A stretch of 64,000 bases of DNA from SM23-32 sp964434535 (lineage in GTDB: Bacteria; Planctomycetota; Brocadiia; SM23-32), in assembly GCA_964434535.1 (NCBI GenBank), contig CAYSWA010000004.1, positions 62,001 through 126,000 on the forward strand. Direction: 5' to 3'. The position numbers and the translations under genes are program-made. The number at the start of each line of letters is the position of its first letter. The stretch's first letter is position 1. Below are positions 62,318 through 64,000 of this stretch, one piece after another. A model generated the notes under the pieces. That model saw only the letters and a program-made list of their open reading frames with translations, did no database searches and had not been told where the DNA came from.

Positions 62318-62758
62318 ATGAGCGAGAACCCCGAGAAGGTCGCCGAGTTCATCGAGCTCCGCTCGCCCCAGGACCGCCTGCCGATGGCCTGCGAGCGCGC
62401 CACGCTCCACTTCGAGCGAGGCCAGAGCGTGGCCATCCACTGCCCCGACCCCGCCGAAGCCGCCGAGCTGGACGGGATGCTCTGGAGGCTGCGCCAGAAC
62501 TCGTTCGTCCCCCACGTCCGCCTGGAGGAGGCCGAGGCCGACCCGATCGAGCCCGTCGTGGTCTTCAGCTCCACCGGAGGGCCGCCCTCCGACGTGTTGA
62601 TCCTGGCCGGCGCGGAGGAGTTGCCCCCCTGGGTGGAGCGCTACGCGCACGTCTACGACTTCGCCGCCGTCTACGATGAGGAGCTGCGCCGCTTGAGCCG
62701 CCGCCGGTTCGCCCGGCTCAAAGAGGCCGGCTATCGCATGCGCTTCATTCGGCCGTAG
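62318..62758 (+). CDS. DNA polymerase III chi subunit (HolC)-like protein
   Basis: 146 residues. The pattern AERGQ-like GQSVAIHCPDPAEAAELDGM, LWRLRQNSFVPH, EPVVVF, then YDFAAVYDEELRRLSRRRFARLKEAGY follows the HolC fold, which links the clamp loader to SSB. HolC is best known from proteobacteria; related short proteins exist elsewhere, so the role here is probable, not certain. It follows folE closely in the same direction. ATG 62318. Confidence 0.7.
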   Translation: MSENPEKVAEFIELRSPQDRLPMACERATLHFERGQSVAIHCPDPAEAAELDGMLWRLRQNSFVPHVRLEEAEADPIEPVVVFSSTGGPPSDVLILAGAEELPPWVERYAHVYDFAAVYDEELRRLSRRRFARLKEAGYRMRFIRP

Positions 62759-62785
62759 CCGCCGGGAGGCCAGGCCGCCAGCGGC

Positions 62786-62820
62786 GCCGCACGAGCAACG
62801 CGCAACCAGCAGCGAGCAAC
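62786..62820 (-). repeat. GTTGCTC-type heptamer repeat, inverted copy
   Basis: Read on the minus strand: GTTGCTC, GCTGCTG, GTTGCGC, GTTGCTC, GTGCGGC, 35 bases matching 46650-46684 at about 30 positions. It lies in the 153-base space before the GGDEF-like gene. TTGACA occurs at 62838-62843 and TATAAC at 62888-62893, but their spacing does not form one promoter. Confidence 0.75.
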
Positions 62821-62911
62821 GGGGCCGTTCCCGCGAGTTGACAAACCCGCCCCGCTTCGTGCACAGTGGCAGGCGCTTCGTGCCCCGTATAACCTGGCAC
62901 CGAGGTGTGCG

Positions 62912-63532
62912 ATGGAAGACGAGGATAAGAGCAGGGAGGAGCTGCTCCGGAAGCTGGAGGAGCTGCGCGTGCGCCTGGCCCAGCTCGAGGGCGCCGAGGC
63001 GCGGCGCATCCAGGCCGAGCGCGGGCTGCGCGGCCTGGCGCACCTGGACGAGCTGAGCGGGCTCTACAACCGCAACGCCTTCCTGATCCTCGCCCTCCAG
63101 CAACTGCGCATCGCCCGGCGCGCCCGGCGGCCCATGCTCCTGCTCTACTGCCGGGCAGTAAACGTGGACGGCCTGGTCGAGGCCATCGGGCCCCAGGAGG
63201 CCGACCGCGCGCTGGCCGAGGTCGGCCGCATCGTGAAGAGCACCTTCCGGGAATCCGACATCGTCGCGCGGATCAGCGCCGCCGACTTCGCCGTGCTCGC
63301 CGTCGAGGCCGCCGAGCGGCGCGGGCTCGTCCTGGCCAACCGCCTGCGCAAGGCCCTCTCCGATCAGAAGGCCAAGGGCGCCGTGCCCCACCAGCTCTGC
63401 ATGCGCACCGCTCTGGCCCGCTGGGACCCCGAGAACCCCTGCACCGTCAAGGAACTGCTGGAGCGGGCCGCAGCCCAGATCGTGTGCCAGACGCGCGAAC
63501 AGCGCGAGCAGCAAGAAGAGGGGGAGCAGTAG
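62912..63532 (+). CDS. Degenerate GGDEF-domain protein with coiled-coil N-terminus
   Basis: 206 residues. Residues 3-42 form a coiled coil (ELLRKLEELRVRLAQLEGAE). The rest follows GGDEF folds closely (DELSGLYNRNAFL, VGRIVKSTFRESDIVARI), but the signature is SAADF instead of GGDEF and the metal-binding Asp of the DxDxFK segment is lost (LLYCRAVNVDGL). It cannot be an active diguanylate cyclase; it may sense c-di-GMP or GTP, or act as a scaffold. The intact GGDEF protein at 30.5-31.7 kb is a possible partner. It converges on the GspF-like gene. Confidence 0.85.
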   Translation: MEDEDKSREELLRKLEELRVRLAQLEGAEARRIQAERGLRGLAHLDELSGLYNRNAFLILALQQLRIARRARRPMLLLYCRAVNVDGLVEAIGPQEADRALAEVGRIVKSTFRESDIVARISAADFAVLAVEAAERRGLVLANRLRKALSDQKAKGAVPHQLCMRTALARWDPENPCTVKELLERAAAQIVCQTREQREQQEEGEQ

Positions 63533-63558
63533 CCGAGCGCCCGGAACGACACGCCCCC

Positions 63559-64000
63559 TCAGCCCATCGCCCCCTGGATGGCGCTGACGTAGCCCATGAA
63601 GATGCTGACGATGAAGTAGATGATCACCGCCGCCACCCCCGCCCAGACCAGCCAGCCCAGCGCCTTCCCCAGCACGCTGAGGGACTCCTCCGCCCGCGCG
63701 GCGTGGTGCCGGGCGAGCCAGTCGAGCCGCTCCGAGAGCTTGCCGGACTGCTCGGCGATCTCGATGATGTGCGTGTACTGGGCCGGGAAGAGCCGCGACT
63801 CGCCGATCGCCTCGGCCAGCGTCGCCCCCTCCCCTACGGCCTTCGCCACCCGGCGCCCCCGCGCGGCGAAGGCCCGGTTGCCCGTCGCGTCGAAGGAGCG
63901 GCGCAGCGCCTCCCCGATCGGCAGCCCCGCCTCGTACATCAGGTAGAGCACCAGGCTGAAGCGCGCCAGCGCCATCGAGCGCATCACGTAGCCGACCACC
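63559..64000 (-). CDS. Type II secretion/type IV pilus inner-membrane protein F, partial
   Basis: At least 146 C-terminal residues; the N-terminus lies beyond the window. It shows the second GspF/PilC domain: ARFSLVLYLMYEAGLPIGEALRR, GATLAEAIGESRLFPAQYTHIIEIAEQSGKL-type motif, and a final membrane helix (about ALGWLVWAGVAAVIIYFIVS). It forms the platform for pseudopilus or pilus assembly. No other T2S/T4P gene is in view. Confidence 0.85.
   Translation of the reverse strand, partial: VVGYVMRSMALARFSLVLYLMYEAGLPIGEALRRSFDATGNRAFAARGRRVAKAVGEGATLAEAIGESRLFPAQYTHIIEIAEQSGKLSERLDWLARHHAARAEESLSVLGKALGWLVWAGVAAVIIYFIVSIFMGYVSAIQGAMG

Noticed and set aside
62866..62893. Possible sigma54 promoter (TGGCAG ... 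TGC) before the GGDEF-like gene
   Set aside because: The second half lacks TTGC at the required spacing, and no enhancer-binding regulator is linked.

Overview
This is a high-GC (roughly 70% by eye) bacterial chromosome fragment from a draft assembly or metagenome bin. Two runs of exactly 100 N (11833-11932 and 41307-41406) are scaffold gaps, and both lie inside or beside broken genes. The organism is a Gram-negative-type diderm: it has a TolC-like outer-membrane lipoprotein with two membrane-fusion adaptors, a Kdo/LPS-kinase-like protein and an isolated mreD. PPi-dependent phosphofructokinase, citramalate synthase, an Hsp20-NifU pair, GH94/GH116/GH57 enzymes, an FG-GAP protein and a kinase-like/TPR/FGE-like fusion would fit Planctomycetota or another PVC-like or poorly cultured phylum. 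That placement is inference from gene style; no rRNA or tRNA is present to settle it.

Layout. 1-11 kb: lysC (partial), cimA and valS, an exported beta-propeller-like protein, then dnaG-rpoD and a zinc-ribbon coiled-coil protein. 11-17.5 kb: a gapped FG-GAP gene, a NUDIX gene, convergent hisC-hisB, trpG/pabA, a YbgC thioesterase and a XerC/D recombinase framed by inverted repeats. 17.7-26.2 kb: a plus-strand run of pseudokinase-TPR-FGE fusion, KdkA-like kinase, cupin, two CNNM/CorC-type membrane proteins and DsbD. 26.3-31.7 kb: EF-G with its own promoter and a leader hairpin, Hsp20-NifU, a GxxExxY protein framed by inverted repeats, and a REC-PAS-GGDEF protein that seems to lack an AUG start. 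31.7-41.1 kb: a cytoplasmic carbohydrate island (PFP, GH94, GH116, GH57, sulfatase). 41.3-45.9 kb: a truncated molybdopterin enzyme, an S24 autocleavage-type repressor divergent from a Gam-like/zinc-finger/excisionase-like cassette, then uvrC. 46-55 kb: mreD and a six-gene TetR-controlled tripartite ABC efflux operon with a perfect palindromic operator. 55-64 kb: queA-tgt, ugd, folP-cdaA-ybbR, folE, a HolC-like gene, a degenerate GGDEF protein and a partial GspF/PilC gene.

Regulatory signals are unusually readable: about fifteen sigma70-type promoters can be picked out by eye, mostly with 17-bp spacers. Intergenic space is packed with short repeats of several families: heptamer tandem repeats, 10-bp-period repeats and palindromic GGGGACTG elements. 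At least six unrelated genes end exactly where such a repeat begins. The two strongest leads for something undescribed are the S24/Gam/zinc-finger/HTH cassette beside uvrC, and the pattern of repeats docked at stop codons and framing the recombinase and nuclease-like genes.
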